Position numbers and translations under genes: made by a program. From an uncultured Erythrobacter sp. (lineage in GTDB: Bacteria; Pseudomonadota; Alphaproteobacteria; Sphingomonadales; Sphingomonadaceae), in the NCBI RefSeq assembly GCF_947497915.1, contig NZ_CANMIJ010000001.1, positions 659,501 to 723,500 on the forward strand: a stretch of DNA of 64,000 nt, in the 5' to 3' direction. This document shows, piece by piece, positions 45,178-54,104 of this stretch; within the stretch, counting starts at the first letter, position 1; every line of letters begins with the position of its first letter. The notes beneath the pieces are model-generated. The model made no database searches. It saw nothing but the letters and a program-made list of their open reading frames with translations, and was not told the DNA's origin.

Positions 45178-46125
45178 ATGGACACACTTTTAACCCCGAC
45201 CGCTAAACCGCATCCGATGCCGGCAGATTGGCGTGATTTCTTCACGCTGACGAAGCCGCGCGTGATGACATTGGTGATTTTCACCGGTATCTGCGGACTG
45301 CTTGCGGCACCGGGCAGCATCCATCCGGTTCTCGGCTTTACCGCGATCCTTGCCATCGCCATGGGCGCTGGCGGCTCTGCTGCGCTGAACCATTGGTGGG
45401 AAATGGACCTCGATGCAGGGATGAAGCGCACGGCGAACCGTCCGCTGCCCTCGGGCCGCATGCTGCCAAAGGATGCGCGCGATTTTGGTATTTTCCTATC
45501 GGTGACATCTGTTGGCCTGATGGGCGTTGCCATTGGCTGGCTCGCCGCGGCCTCTCTTGCCGTGGCGATTGTTTATTACGCCGTGATTTACACGATGTGG
45601 CTAAAGCCGCGCACGCCGCAGAATATCGTCATCGGCGGTGGTTCGGGCGCGTTTCCGCCGTTTATCGGTTGGATTGCAGTGACGGGCGAAATCACGCTGA
45701 TGCCGGTGCTACTTTTCGCGATCATCTTTATGTGGACGCCGCCGCACTTTTGGGCGCTCGCTCTGTTTATGAAATCTGATTACGCCAAAGTCGGAATTCC
45801 GATGATGCCTGTTGTGGCGGGCGAGAAATCGACCCGTACGCAGATCCTCGTTTACACCGTCTTGCTTGCGCCTGTCGCAATTGCCCCGTGGGCCATTGGT
45901 GCGACCAGCTGGGTCTATGGCTCTGTTGCAGTGGTTCTTTCGTTGCTGTTCCTTGCCTTTGCAATGCCGGTCGGCACACGGACGCGCGCCGACGAAGACG
46001 CGATGCAGCCGGAAAAGACGCTGTTCAAATTCAGCATTTACTATTTGTTTGCCTTGTTCGCGGCGCTCGTCGCGGACCGGTTGCTTGAGAATAACGGCCT
46101 GATCGGTGGAGGAATGTTCGCATGA
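45178..46125 (+). CDS. ctaB: Protoheme IX farnesyltransferase (heme o synthase)
   Basis: CtaB adds a farnesyl group to heme b, making heme o for the oxidase. The 315-aa UbiA-fold membrane protein has [14 protein letters not shown], the first Asp-rich motif [23 protein letters not shown], and the second region [28 protein letters not shown] with about nine TM segments. The ATG at 45178 gives the normal length. It overlaps the small coxF-like gene by four bases. Confidence 0.96.
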   Translation: MDTLLTPTAKPHPMPADWRDFFTLTKPRVMTLVIFTGICGLLAAPGSIHPVLGFTAILAIAMGAGGSAALNHWWEMDLDAGMKRTANRPLPSGRMLPKDARDFGIFLSVTSVGLMGVAIGWLAAASLAVAIVYYAVIYTMWLKPRTPQNIVIGGGSGAFPPFIGWIAVTGEITLMPVLLFAIIFMWTPPHFWALALFMKSDYAKVGIPMMPVVAGEKSTRTQILVYTVLLAPVAIAPWAIGATSWVYGSVAVVLSLLFLAFAMPVGTRTRADEDAMQPEKTLFKFSIYYLFALFAALVADRLLENNGLIGGGMFA

Positions 46126-46250
46126 CACCCGAAGAAGAAGCCGAAACCAAGCGCCGCCAGAAAGCTCGCAACCTTGTGGTGGGCGGAACGCTGCTGTTCT
46201 TTGTCGTGCTGTTCTACATGATAACAATCGCGCGAATTGGCGGCCAGTGA
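46122..46250 (+). CDS. Small membrane protein of the cta operon (CoxF-like)
   Basis: This 42-aa gene is absent from longer-ORF lists. It encodes a charged N-terminus ([16 protein letters not shown]) followed by one TM ([17 protein letters not shown]). It overlaps ctaB by four bases and ctaG by one, so it is coupled to both. The position between ctaB and ctaG is where small CoxF-type proteins occur in other alphaproteobacteria. Assembly function is inferred from context. Confidence 0.75.
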   Translation: MTPEEEAETKRRQKARNLVVGGTLLFFVVLFYMITIARIGGQ

Positions 46251-46828
46251 TGAGCGCCGCGCAGCCAACCATCGACGATCGCAACCTGCGCACAGGCGGC
46301 ATGGCGCTGCTGGGCGCGCTCGCGATGCTCGGTCTCGGCTATGCTGCGGTTCCGCTATATGATCTATTTTGTCGCGTGACCGGATTTGGCGGCACCACGC
46401 AGGTCGCAACCGAAGCGCAGGCAGCATCGGCGGCCAGCGTGGGTATCGCCAAAGAAATTTCGATCCGTTTTGACGCATCGACCGCGCGCGACGTGCCGTG
46501 GACTTTCAATCCGGCGCAGGCAACGGACACGGTCCGCATCGGCCAACGCGATCTGGCGTCCTACATCGCTCGCAATGATAGCAAATACCCGGTGACAGGC
46601 ACGGCATCTTTCAATGTCGAGCCAGCGCAAGCGGGCAAATATTTTCACAAAATTCAATGCTTCTGCTTCACTCAGCAGACGCTGCAGCCCGGGCAGGAAG
46701 TCAACATGCCTGTGCTGTATTATGTCGATCCGGCCATCCTCGAAGACGAGTTTATGGCTGATGTCGAACAGATCACTTTGAGTTACACTTTTCACCGTGC
46801 GAAAGAACCCGTAGAGACAGGTTCGTAA
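46250..46828 (+). CDS. ctaG: Cytochrome c oxidase copper chaperone CtaG (Cox11)
   Basis: CtaG delivers copper to CuB of subunit I. The 192-aa product has an N-terminal TM (GGMALLGALAMLGLGYAAVPLYDLFC), a soluble beta-domain and the Cu-binding CFCFTQQTLQPGQ with the Cys pair. The ATG shares one base with the small CoxF-like gene's stop. Typical length. Confidence 0.96.
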   Translation: MSAAQPTIDDRNLRTGGMALLGALAMLGLGYAAVPLYDLFCRVTGFGGTTQVATEAQAASAASVGIAKEISIRFDASTARDVPWTFNPAQATDTVRIGQRDLASYIARNDSKYPVTGTASFNVEPAQAGKYFHKIQCFCFTQQTLQPGQEVNMPVLYYVDPAILEDEFMADVEQITLSYTFHRAKEPVETGS

Positions 46829-46875
46829 CGCGCACTATGATTGACCACGCATCCTAAGGGACGGGAAAGCAGACC

Positions 46876-47760
46876 ATGGCTGGCAACGTAAATCACGACT
46901 ATCACATTCTAGAACCCGATATCTGGCCGCTGGTCGGCTCGATCTCGGCTGTTACCTTTACCAGCGGTCTGGTGCTCAACATGCACCCGGATACCTTCGG
47001 TACATCGGGCGGTATCGTGATGTGGGCTGGCCTCGCCGGTCTGATCGCTACCTTCTTTATGTGGTTCAAGAACATCGTTGTCGAAGCGCAGCAAGGCGAT
47101 CACACGCCCGTGGTTCAGCTTCACATGCGTTACGGCATGATCCTGTTCATCGCTTCGGAAGTGATGTTCTTTGTCGGCTGGTTCTGGAGCTTCTTCGACT
47201 TCGCTCTGTTCCCCGCGCCGCTTTCGGTGACGGATGCAGGCACCGCCGCTCAGGTGACCGCGAACGCGTTCCTCGGGGACAACACTGCAACCGGCGGCAC
47301 GCTTGTGCCTCAGGGTATGGAAGTGCTCGACGCATTCAGCCTGCCGCTGCTCAACACACTTATCCTGCTATGCTCCGGCACGACCGTGACATGGGCGCAC
47401 CACGCGCTGATCCACGGCGACCGTGACGGCCTGAAAAAAGGCCTGTGGGCGACTATCGCTCTGGGCGCATTGTTCAGCGCAATTCAGGCTTACGAGTACA
47501 GCATCGCGCCGTTCAACTTCGGCCAGAATACGTATAGCTCGGCATTCTACATGGCGACCGGCTTTCACGGTTTCCACGTTCTGATCGGAACCATCTTCCT
47601 GGCCGTTTGCCTGTTCCGTGCTTACAAAGGCCACTTCACACCGCGCCAGCACTTCGGCTTCGAAGCGGCTGCTTGGTACTGGCACTTTGTTGACGTGGTT
47701 TGGCTGTTCCTCTTCATCGCCGTCTATGTTTGGGGCGGTTGGGGTTCACCTGTCCATTGA
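46876..47760 (+). CDS. ctaE: Cytochrome c oxidase subunit III
   Basis: Subunit III stabilises the oxidase and its proton pumping. The 294-aa protein has seven TM segments, with HDYHILEPDIWP at the start, RYGMILFIASEVMFFVGWFW and the lipid-linked YEYSIAPFNFGQNTYSSAFYMATGFHGFHVLIG, and WYWHFVDVVWLFLF near the end. It is followed at once by the DUF983 gene. Confidence 0.96.
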   Translation: MAGNVNHDYHILEPDIWPLVGSISAVTFTSGLVLNMHPDTFGTSGGIVMWAGLAGLIATFFMWFKNIVVEAQQGDHTPVVQLHMRYGMILFIASEVMFFVGWFWSFFDFALFPAPLSVTDAGTAAQVTANAFLGDNTATGGTLVPQGMEVLDAFSLPLLNTLILLCSGTTVTWAHHALIHGDRDGLKKGLWATIALGALFSAIQAYEYSIAPFNFGQNTYSSAFYMATGFHGFHVLIGTIFLAVCLFRAYKGHFTPRQHFGFEAAAWYWHFVDVVWLFLFIAVYVWGGWGSPVH

Positions 47761-48149
47761 TCAGGCCGGACGCCAGTCCTGACCAAACAGAAGGGCAGCC
47801 CGGATTATTCCAGGCTGCCCTTTCTGGTTTGTGCCCGCGTTGCAGCAAGCCGACTGTGTTTGAAGCACCGGCGCGTATTGCGCTCAAATGCGACGCATGC
47901 GAGCTCGATTATTCAGAATTGGAACGCGGCGCGCGTTGGGCAGGCCTGTTGACGATCCTAATCGCAGTTCTGTTGATCAGTGCGGCGATCGGGATCGACA
48001 TGGCATTGCAGCCGCCCTTTTGGCTTCAGGCGGTGTTTTGGAGTGTCATCACGATCACGGCCGTGCTTGGCGGATTACGGCTTTACAAAACCGCACTGCT
48101 TTATGCGGCTTATGACGCGAAACTCGAACAAGAGAAATCCGGCGAATGA
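47757..48149 (+). CDS. DUF983 zinc-ribbon membrane protein
   Basis: A 130-aa protein with an N-terminal four-Cys zinc-ribbon (LCPRCSKP...KCDACELDY) and two TM segments (ILIAVLLISAAIGIDMAL and VFWSVITITAVLGGLRLY). The TTG at 47757 overlaps the ctaE stop by four bases and is my preferred start; no ATG gives the conserved domain with fewer upstream codons. The 5' coding region contains a strong hairpin (47791-47822). The gene is regularly found in cta operons, and a cofactor or assembly role is inferred. Confidence 0.82.
   Translation: MIRPDASPDQTEGQPGLFQAALSGLCPRCSKPTVFEAPARIALKCDACELDYSELERGARWAGLLTILIAVLLISAAIGIDMALQPPFWLQAVFWSVITITAVLGGLRLYKTALLYAAYDAKLEQEKSGE
47791..47822 (+). promoter_or_regulatory. 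Hairpin in the 5' coding region of the DUF983 gene
   Basis: AAGGGCAGCC pairs perfectly with GGCTGCCCTT across 12 bases, 31 bases after the ctaE stop. It is followed by TCTGGTTTG, a weak T-tract. It could partly end ctaE transcription or act as an attenuator, and it lies within the zinc-ribbon gene's codons. Confidence 0.5.
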
Positions 48150-48724
48150 CCTCCCGCATTCCTATCATCCCAACAATTCTTGTGATCGCCGCTGTTATTA
48201 CGATGGTGGGGCTCGGATTTTGGCAGCTTGGCCGGATGGAAGAGAAGGAGGCCATGCTTGAGGCCTATGCTTTGACGAGCACCGTCGAAGAGCCAGCCGT
48301 CTTCCCGATGAAGGGAAACGGGAAAAGCCAGTGGTTCCGCCAGAGCACAATCGATTGCTCGGATGTTTTCAGTATCGAAACGGTGGCCGGAACATCCATG
48401 AATGGTCAGAAGGGTTGGACGCAGAGAGCATCTTGCATGGTGGTGCAGTCTCCCGACTATAGGATCATCGATGTCGATCTGGGGTTCTCCCGCAGCCTCA
48501 CAGTTCCCGAATGGACCGGTGGCCAAGTCACGGGCGTCATTGCGCCCGGACCGCGCCTTGTCGCTGATCCGCCGCAGGCCGGGCTTAAGCCGCTGGCAAA
48601 GCCCGACCCAAGCAACCTTCCCAACAATCACCTCGCCTATGCAGGGCAGTGGTTCTTCTTCGCGCTGACGGCGCTGCTGATCTATGGCTTCGCCGTCAGG
48701 TCGCGGCTTAGAAAGAAAGACTAG
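48146..48724 (+). CDS. SURF1 family protein
   Basis: SURF1 proteins help insert heme a into subunit I. The 192-aa product has two end TM segments (IIPTILVIAAVITMVGLGF and FFALTALLIYGFAV), with GFWQLGRMEEKEAML after the first, matching G-x-W-Q-x2-R. It is shorter than many SURF1 proteins (about 230-250 aa), the soluble middle being reduced. It overlaps the DUF983 gene by four bases and closes the cta operon. Confidence 0.85.
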   Translation: MTSRIPIIPTILVIAAVITMVGLGFWQLGRMEEKEAMLEAYALTSTVEEPAVFPMKGNGKSQWFRQSTIDCSDVFSIETVAGTSMNGQKGWTQRASCMVVQSPDYRIIDVDLGFSRSLTVPEWTGGQVTGVIAPGPRLVADPPQAGLKPLAKPDPSNLPNNHLAYAGQWFFFALTALLIYGFAVRSRLRKKD

Positions 48725-48729
48725 GGCGG

Positions 48730-48753
48730 AGGGCAGGCACCGTTGCTTGCCCT
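48730..48753 (+). terminator. Weak hairpin after the cta operon
   Basis: AGGGCAGGCA pairs with TGCTTGCCCT (one G-U) around CCGT. No T-run follows (CACAATC), so at most it is a factor-dependent or weak terminator between the SURF1 gene and thrC. Confidence 0.35.
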
Positions 48754-48783
48754 CACAATCACAGGCGGCTAACCGCAGCGAAT

Positions 48784-50193
48784 ATGGAATATATCTCCAC
48801 CAGAGGAAGCGCGCCGACGCTCGATTTCGAAGGCGCAACATTGGCCGGTCTTGCCAGTGATGGCGGCCTGTATCTGCCGCGCGAATGGCCACGTTTCAGC
48901 GAAGCCGAAATTCGCGGCATGCGGGGGATGCCCTATCCAGAGCTCGCCGCGACAATCATGCGCCCGTTTGTGGCTGGCAGTTTGACCGATGACGAGCTCG
49001 ATGGCCTTTGCCATACGGTCTATGGCGATTTCGGTCATGCCGCCGTCGCGCCGTTGGTGCAGCTGAATGAGCAGCAATGGCTGCTGGAACTGTTCCACGG
49101 GCCAACGCTGGCGTTCAAAGATGTCGCTTTGCAAATGCTTGGCCGACTGTTTGAGACTTTTCTTGAACGGCGCGATGAGCAGTTGAAGATTGTCGGTGCG
49201 ACCAGCGGTGATACCGGCTCTGCTGCGATCCGCGCGGTTGCCGGCCTCGATCGGGTCGAGATTTTCATGCTCCACCCAAAGGGCAAGGTTAGCGATGTTC
49301 AGCGCCGCCAGATGACAACGGTGCGTGCGCCCAATGTTCACAATCTGGCGATTGATGGCAGCTTCGATGATGCTCAGGCGCATGTGAAGCGTATGTTCCG
49401 AGATAGCGATGTGACGGGCACGCTTAAGCTCGGCGCGGTGAATTCGATCAACTGGGCTCGGTTGATGGCGCAGGTGGTCTATTACTTCTATTCCGCGCTG
49501 CAATTGGGCGGGCCGGATCGCAAGATTGCCTATTCTGTGCCGACCGGCAATTTCGGCGATGTGTTCGCAGGCTATGTCGCCTCGCGCATGGGCCTGCCGA
49601 TTGAGCGATTGATCGTGGCGACCAACGTCAACGATATCCTCCACCGCGCGATAACCGATGGCGATTACTCGGCGGGCGGTGTTACGCCGACGATCACACC
49701 CTCGATGGATATTCAGGTCAGTTCCAACTTTGAACGTTTGCTGTTTGATTGCGGCGGACGCGATGGCGCGGCCTTGGCGGATCAGATGCACGCATTCGAG
49801 GCGTCTAAGGCGATGCGCCTAACTCCCGCCCAGGCTGAAGGTGCCGCTTCGCTATTCACCAGCATGCGCGCTGATCAGGATGACACAACTCGCGCGCTCG
49901 CGTGGGCACATCGGGAGGCAGCGCAGATCATCGACCCGCATACTGGCGTGGGCCTTCACGGCAGCCTTGCTGCAGGCGAAGCCGGAGTGGTCGGCAAAGA
50001 TGTGCCGATCGTTACGCTGGCAACGGCGCATCCTGCGAAGTTTCCTGACGCGGTAGAGCGCGCCGTTGGCATGCGCCCCGCATTGCCGCAGCGCTGTGGC
50101 GACCTGTTCGGGCGCGAAGAGCACTTCACCGAGATCGGCGGCCATTACGAAGCCTCCCGCGATTTTGTCCTTCAGAACGCTACTGCTGCCTGA
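48784..50193 (+). CDS. thrC: Threonine synthase
   Basis: ThrC turns O-phosphohomoserine into threonine with PLP. The 469-aa product has K112 in HGPTLAFKDVALQ (PLP lysine) and the phosphate-binding VGATSGDTGSAAI. Family-specific stretches include NSINWARLMAQVVYYFYSA and YSVPTGNFGDVFAGY. It starts a co-directional run through moaE. Its stop overlaps the next gene's ATG by one base. Confidence 0.96.
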   Translation: MEYISTRGSAPTLDFEGATLAGLASDGGLYLPREWPRFSEAEIRGMRGMPYPELAATIMRPFVAGSLTDDELDGLCHTVYGDFGHAAVAPLVQLNEQQWLLELFHGPTLAFKDVALQMLGRLFETFLERRDEQLKIVGATSGDTGSAAIRAVAGLDRVEIFMLHPKGKVSDVQRRQMTTVRAPNVHNLAIDGSFDDAQAHVKRMFRDSDVTGTLKLGAVNSINWARLMAQVVYYFYSALQLGGPDRKIAYSVPTGNFGDVFAGYVASRMGLPIERLIVATNVNDILHRAITDGDYSAGGVTPTITPSMDIQVSSNFERLLFDCGGRDGAALADQMHAFEASKAMRLTPAQAEGAASLFTSMRADQDDTTRALAWAHREAAQIIDPHTGVGLHGSLAAGEAGVVGKDVPIVTLATAHPAKFPDAVERAVGMRPALPQRCGDLFGREEHFTEIGGHYEASRDFVLQNATAA

Positions 50194-51083
50194 TGGCGAC
50201 AATCGCGCCTCAACCCATGATCATGGAATGCGCCGGTTGGGACGCGTATCGGCTGCTCGACAGCGGAGCAGGGCGTAAGTTTGAGGCATTCGGCCCGCAC
50301 GCGTTTATCCGGCCCGAACCACAAGCCCTCTGGCAGCCGCGTATTGCCGAATGGCCTGCGGCTGGCGAATTCGTGCCCGGATCGGATGAGGATGGCGGCG
50401 GACGCTGGCAGCTGGAAACCGAGCTACCAGAAGAGGGGTGGGAACTGGCGTGGAACGATGTGAAGTTCACCGCCCAGCCAACCCCGTTCCGGCACCTGCA
50501 ATTCTTTCCCGATATGGCGCCCGTATGGGACTGGATGCGTGAACGGCTTGATGGCCGCAGCGATGCTGAGACCATGAACATGTTCGGCTACACCGGATTG
50601 GGTACGCTGGCGCTGAGCGATCATGGACGCGTGACCCATGTCGATGCGTCTAAGAAATCTGTGGCGCAGGCGCGCGAAAATACTGACCTTTCTGGCATGG
50701 CGGATCGTCCTATCCGTTGGCTGGTTGATGACGCGGCGAAATTTGCCGCGCGCGAAGTTCGGCGCGAACGCCGGTATGACGGCATCATCCTTGATCCGCC
50801 GAAGTTTGGTCGTGGTCCGAAGAACGAAACGTGGCGATTGGAAGAGGGCTTACCTGATTTGGTAGGCGACTGCGCCAAACTGCTAGATGACAAAAGCGCG
50901 TTCCTCTTCCTCACCGTCTATGCCGTACGGATGAGCTCGGTTGCGCTGGCCGGGTTGCTCGAAGAAAAACTACGCCACTTGCCCGGCGTCATCGAACACG
51001 GCGATCTGGCTGTGCGTGAAGAGGGCGAGGGCGGCCGCCTATTGCCCACAGCAATCTTCGCACGGTGGTCGAATCCAAGCTAA
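50193..51083 (+). CDS. Class I SAM methyltransferase (RlmI-like)
   Basis: A 296-aa methyltransferase of the Methyltrans_SAM (PF10672) type, similar to the catalytic half of rRNA m5C methyltransferases. NMFGYTGLGTLAL is the SAM loop, HVDASKKSVAQARENTDLSG the acidic ribose-binding edge, and DPPKFGRGPKNETWRLEEGLPDL the catalytic DPPKF. It lacks the PUA domain of RlmI. The RNA target is unknown. It is coupled to thrC. Confidence 0.85.
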   Translation: MATIAPQPMIMECAGWDAYRLLDSGAGRKFEAFGPHAFIRPEPQALWQPRIAEWPAAGEFVPGSDEDGGGRWQLETELPEEGWELAWNDVKFTAQPTPFRHLQFFPDMAPVWDWMRERLDGRSDAETMNMFGYTGLGTLALSDHGRVTHVDASKKSVAQARENTDLSGMADRPIRWLVDDAAKFAAREVRRERRYDGIILDPPKFGRGPKNETWRLEEGLPDLVGDCAKLLDDKSAFLFLTVYAVRMSSVALAGLLEEKLRHLPGVIEHGDLAVREEGEGGRLLPTAIFARWSNPS

Positions 51084-51094
51084 GAGCACAATTG

Positions 51095-51472
51095 ATGACT
51101 GATTCTCTTATTCTCGAAGTTGCCGATCTCGAAGTCGATGTTCTGACAGGCATCTATTCTGAAGAAACTGGCAAGCCGCAGCCCCTGCGAATCACGGTTC
51201 AGGCGCGCTATGACATCGCCGACAGCTATGATCCTGATACCCCGCTTGAGGCGAGTAAGAACTATATGGATCTGAAATCGGCGGCCTCTGATGGTTTGCC
51301 GAAAAACGTCCATTTCAAGCTGATCGAAGCGGTCGCGGACCATATCTGCAAAACCCTGTTTGTGCAGGATGCGCGGGTTCAGGCGGTAACGGTGAAGATT
51401 GTGAAGCTCGCCATTGCAGAGGCAAACGAGAAAATCGGGATCACCATGCACCGAGAGCGTCCGGCGCTCTGA
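51095..51472 (+). CDS. folB: Dihydroneopterin aldolase-family protein (FolB)
   Basis: FolB cleaves dihydroneopterin to the pterin and glycolaldehyde in folate synthesis. The 125-aa product begins EVADLEVDVLTGIYSEETGKPQPLRITV, with the conserved Glu, and continues NYMDLKSAASDGLPKNVHFKLIEAVADHI, then VTVKIVKLAIAE. The ATG at 51095 is 12 bases after the methyltransferase stop. It overlaps the next gene by one base. Confidence 0.88.
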   Translation: MTDSLILEVADLEVDVLTGIYSEETGKPQPLRITVQARYDIADSYDPDTPLEASKNYMDLKSAASDGLPKNVHFKLIEAVADHICKTLFVQDARVQAVTVKIVKLAIAEANEKIGITMHRERPAL

Positions 51473-51789
51473 TGCAATCTGTGCTGATCGTCGAAACCTT
51501 GCCCGAAAGCGGCATTGCGGCGAGCGCGGCATTTTTTGCTAAGCATCTTGAAGATGCAAAAACCAAATTGAGCGATGATGAGACAAACGCCCTGGCGATT
51601 GTTCTTCCGTCTGCTGGCAGCGATCACGATAGTTGGCGCCGAGCGCTCGCAGGGGATTTGGCGCGCGAATACGCACCCAAGCGGGTGAATATTATTGCCA
51701 GCGCCGATGAAGATGCAGCGCAAACATTGATCGATTATCTGAAGAATGCTCCGGGTGTCACCGGACAATATTGTCCCGCCAATGGGTGA
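51472..51789 (+). CDS. Small Rossmann-like protein
   Basis: The 105-aa product starts VLIVETLPESGIAASAAFFAKHL, a beta-alpha unit like the first of an SDR Rossmann fold but without the TGxxxGIG glycine motif. SDDETNALAIVLPSAG, then RVNIIASADEDAAQTLIDYLKNAPGVTGQ, look like the C-terminal part of an SDR. It may be a short-chain dehydrogenase remnant or a small independent protein. It is coupled to folB (one-base overlap) and to moaA (eight-base overlap). Sphingomonads carry similar genes at this place. Confidence 0.65.
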   Translation: MQSVLIVETLPESGIAASAAFFAKHLEDAKTKLSDDETNALAIVLPSAGSDHDSWRRALAGDLAREYAPKRVNIIASADEDAAQTLIDYLKNAPGVTGQYCPANG

Positions 51790-52828
51790 GCTTCGAAACC
51801 GCATTCCCGATAGGATTGATGTGGGCGCACGGGCCGCGCCTTTGATCGACACGTTCAAGCGTCAGATTTCCTATCTCCGCCTATCCGTTACGGATCGCTG
51901 CGATCTGCGCTGCACCTATTGCATGCCCGAGGCGATGAGGTTCCTACCGCGCAAAGACGTGCTGTCCCTTGAAGAGCTGTATGATCTCGCCAACGGATTT
52001 ATCGAGCGCGGTGTCACGAAAATCCGCATCACTGGCGGTGAGCCTCTGGTGCGGCGCGATATTGCCGATCTGGTCACTGCGCTGGGCAAACGTATTGGAA
52101 ACGGGCTGGACGAGCTGACGCTGACGACAAACGGCACTCAGTTGGCCAAGCACGCCGACGCTCTGGCCAAGGCTGGCATTCGCCGGATCAACGTCTCTCT
52201 CGATACGTTGGACGAGGAATTGTTCGCAAAGCTCACGCGGCGCGATGCTTTGCCGCAAGTTCTGGAGGGCATTTCGGCGGCCAAGGATGCCGGGATGAAG
52301 GTGAAACTGAATGCAGTCGCCCTGAAAGGCGTCAATGAAGGCGAGTTGCCTGATCTGATTGCATGGGGGCACGCACAGGGACATGAGGTGACGCTCATCG
52401 AAGTTATGCCGCTGGGCGATATTGAGGAGGATCGGCTTGATCAGTTCCTATCGCTCGCGCATGTGCGCGGGCGACTTGAACAAAGTTGGACATTGACGGA
52501 AAGCGACCACCGTACTGGGGGGCCTGCGCGCTACGTCGATATTGCCGAAACAGGCGGACGGCTTGGCCTGATCACGCCGCTTTCTGGCAATTTTTGCGCA
52601 GGCTGCAATCGCCTGCGCGTGACGGCGACGGGTCAGCTGTACCCATGTCTTGGCGGCGCAGAGCGGGTTGATCTGCGCGCGGCGCTGCGCTCCAATGATC
52701 CTCAACGCAACCTTGCCGATGCATTGGCACAGGCGATGATGATAAAGCCGGAGAAACACGATTTCCGCATGGAAGAGCGCGGCGCGCAGCCCGCTCAACC
52801 ACGCCATATGTCGATGACAGGGGGATAG
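51782..52828 (+). CDS. moaA: GTP 3',8-cyclase MoaA
   Basis: MoaA is the radical-SAM enzyme for the first step of molybdenum cofactor synthesis. The 348-aa product has the N-terminal CDLRCTYC motif, TGGEPLVRRD, LTTNGTQL and the C-terminal second cluster CAGCNRLRVTATGQLYPC with Cys. The C-terminal double glycine appears as MTGG. It overlaps the upstream gene by eight bases. moaD and moaE follow; no moaC is in the window. Confidence 0.97.
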   Translation: MGELRNRIPDRIDVGARAAPLIDTFKRQISYLRLSVTDRCDLRCTYCMPEAMRFLPRKDVLSLEELYDLANGFIERGVTKIRITGGEPLVRRDIADLVTALGKRIGNGLDELTLTTNGTQLAKHADALAKAGIRRINVSLDTLDEELFAKLTRRDALPQVLEGISAAKDAGMKVKLNAVALKGVNEGELPDLIAWGHAQGHEVTLIEVMPLGDIEEDRLDQFLSLAHVRGRLEQSWTLTESDHRTGGPARYVDIAETGGRLGLITPLSGNFCAGCNRLRVTATGQLYPCLGGAERVDLRAALRSNDPQRNLADALAQAMMIKPEKHDFRMEERGAQPAQPRHMSMTGG

Positions 52829-52831
52829 TCA

Positions 52832-53074
52832 GTGTCGGTAACAATCCATTTTTTGGGCCCCTTGCGTGATATGGCGGGCGAAGACTGCCGCGCGGTTGAT
52901 GCACCGCTTGATTGGACAGGTTTGCTCGCTGTTGTCGGCCCTGAAATTGCCCAGCAGTTGAACGAAGCGCGCGTGAATGTCGCCTGCGCCGGTAAAGTGC
53001 TGAGTGATAAAACCACTTTAAACGCGCGTGATGGAGATGAAGTCGCGTTGCTTCCTCCGGTAAGCGGCGGCTGA
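52832..53074 (+). CDS. moaD: Molybdopterin synthase sulfur carrier MoaD
   Basis: The 80-aa ubiquitin-like protein ends LLPPVSGG, the diglycine that receives sulfur as a thiocarboxylate. The start is GTG three bases after the moaA stop. It works with MoaE. Confidence 0.92.
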   Translation: MSVTIHFLGPLRDMAGEDCRAVDAPLDWTGLLAVVGPEIAQQLNEARVNVACAGKVLSDKTTLNARDGDEVALLPPVSGG

Positions 53075-53081
53075 TCAGGCG

Positions 53082-53528
53082 ATGCACCGCGATATTCGCC
53101 TGCTGACCGACCCGTTCGTTCCCGGCAGTTTGATCGGGCCATTCACGGATGCCTGCAATGGTCTAGGCGGAGTTTGCACTTTTGTGGGCGAAGTGCGCGG
53201 CGACAATAATGTCGAAGCTCTCGAACTGTCGCATTACGAGCCGTTGACGCTATCCGGGATGGAAGAACTGGCGGACAAGGCAGCGGCGCGTTTTGATCTG
53301 ATCGGTCTTCTGATGGTGCACCGGATCGGGCGCATGCATCCGGATGAACCAATCGTCTGCGTCTCTGCCGCCGCCGCGCACCGACGCAGCGCGATCGATG
53401 CGGTGGATTTCTGCATGGATCATTTAAAAAGCGCCGCGTGGTTTTGGAAGCGGGAGCTTCGTGCCGGGAAATGGAGCTGGATCGAGCCGCGCGCAGGCGA
53501 TTACGCCGATCTTTCGCGCTGGAAATGA
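53082..53528 (+). CDS. moaE: Molybdopterin synthase catalytic subunit MoaE
   Basis: MoaE adds two sulfurs to precursor Z to make molybdopterin. The 148-aa product has GVCTFVGEVRGDN, LSHYEPLTLSGMEELA, HRIGRMHPDEPIVCVSAAAAHR and the C-terminal DHLKSAAWFWKRE with the catalytic Lys region. It starts seven bases after moaD's stop and closes the thrC-to-moaE run. Confidence 0.95.
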   Translation: MHRDIRLLTDPFVPGSLIGPFTDACNGLGGVCTFVGEVRGDNNVEALELSHYEPLTLSGMEELADKAAARFDLIGLLMVHRIGRMHPDEPIVCVSAAAAHRRSAIDAVDFCMDHLKSAAWFWKRELRAGKWSWIEPRAGDYADLSRWK

Positions 53529-53544
53529 AAATAATTCGCGTAGT

Positions 53545-53558
53545 TTGATCTGGATCAA
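53545..53558 (+). promoter_or_regulatory. Perfect Fnr box
   Basis: TTGATCTGGATCAA matches the Fnr/FnrL consensus TTGAT-N4-ATCAA at every fixed position. It lies 53-66 bases before the start of the membrane-protein gene at 53611 and less than 1 kb from an Fnr-type regulator gene. It most likely makes that gene oxygen-responsive. Confidence 0.85.
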
Positions 53559-53610
53559 GGTGGCGCGGAGAAAGTGCGGCTAATTCTCTTTCCAACGAAG
53601 GAGAAGCCCC

Positions 53611-54060
53611 ATGAGTAAACAAGCACACGAATTTCTCGCCCGCGGCGAAGCCCGCATCGTCAAAGCGCCTGCGCACATCGCTCCGGATGTGACTGCTCCG
53701 CGCAATCAAGTCGAAAGCGATCGCAATTTCGAGCTTCCCACATCGCTGTATGCCGCGACTGTTGGCCTTTACCTGGCCTTCATCGGCATCATGTTCGCGG
53801 GATTTTCGGCACCCGGCCTGATTATCCCGATGGGGATCTTCGCCGTGTTTATCATTGCGGGATTTGGTGTCCCGGCGATGTGGACCCGGCTTAAGGACAA
53901 TCACAGCAAACCCATGACCATGGGTAAGTTCAAACAGGCCGGGATCATGACCTACACCGGACGTCTGTCTGCCAAAGACGCAACGATCCAGATGTTGATC
54001 CTGCCGGTGTTGATCGTTCTTTGGGCCTGCACAGTCGCTGTCATCGCTGCATTGGTGTGA
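53611..54060 (+). CDS. Membrane protein under a likely Fnr box
   Basis: A 149-aa protein with a 40-residue cytosolic N-terminus, then TM segments at about 48-67, 70-90 and 128-147. There is a motif-like KDNHSKPMTMGKFKQAG between segments. GAAGGAGA precedes the ATG. The perfect Fnr box is upstream, so it is probably induced or altered at low oxygen. No family name is recognised. Confidence 0.75.
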   Translation: MSKQAHEFLARGEARIVKAPAHIAPDVTAPRNQVESDRNFELPTSLYAATVGLYLAFIGIMFAGFSAPGLIIPMGIFAVFIIAGFGVPAMWTRLKDNHSKPMTMGKFKQAGIMTYTGRLSAKDATIQMLILPVLIVLWACTVAVIAALV

Positions 54061-54104
54061 TCGAGGGGCTTTGATCGCCCCTACGCAAGACAGAGAATGA
54101 CTGG

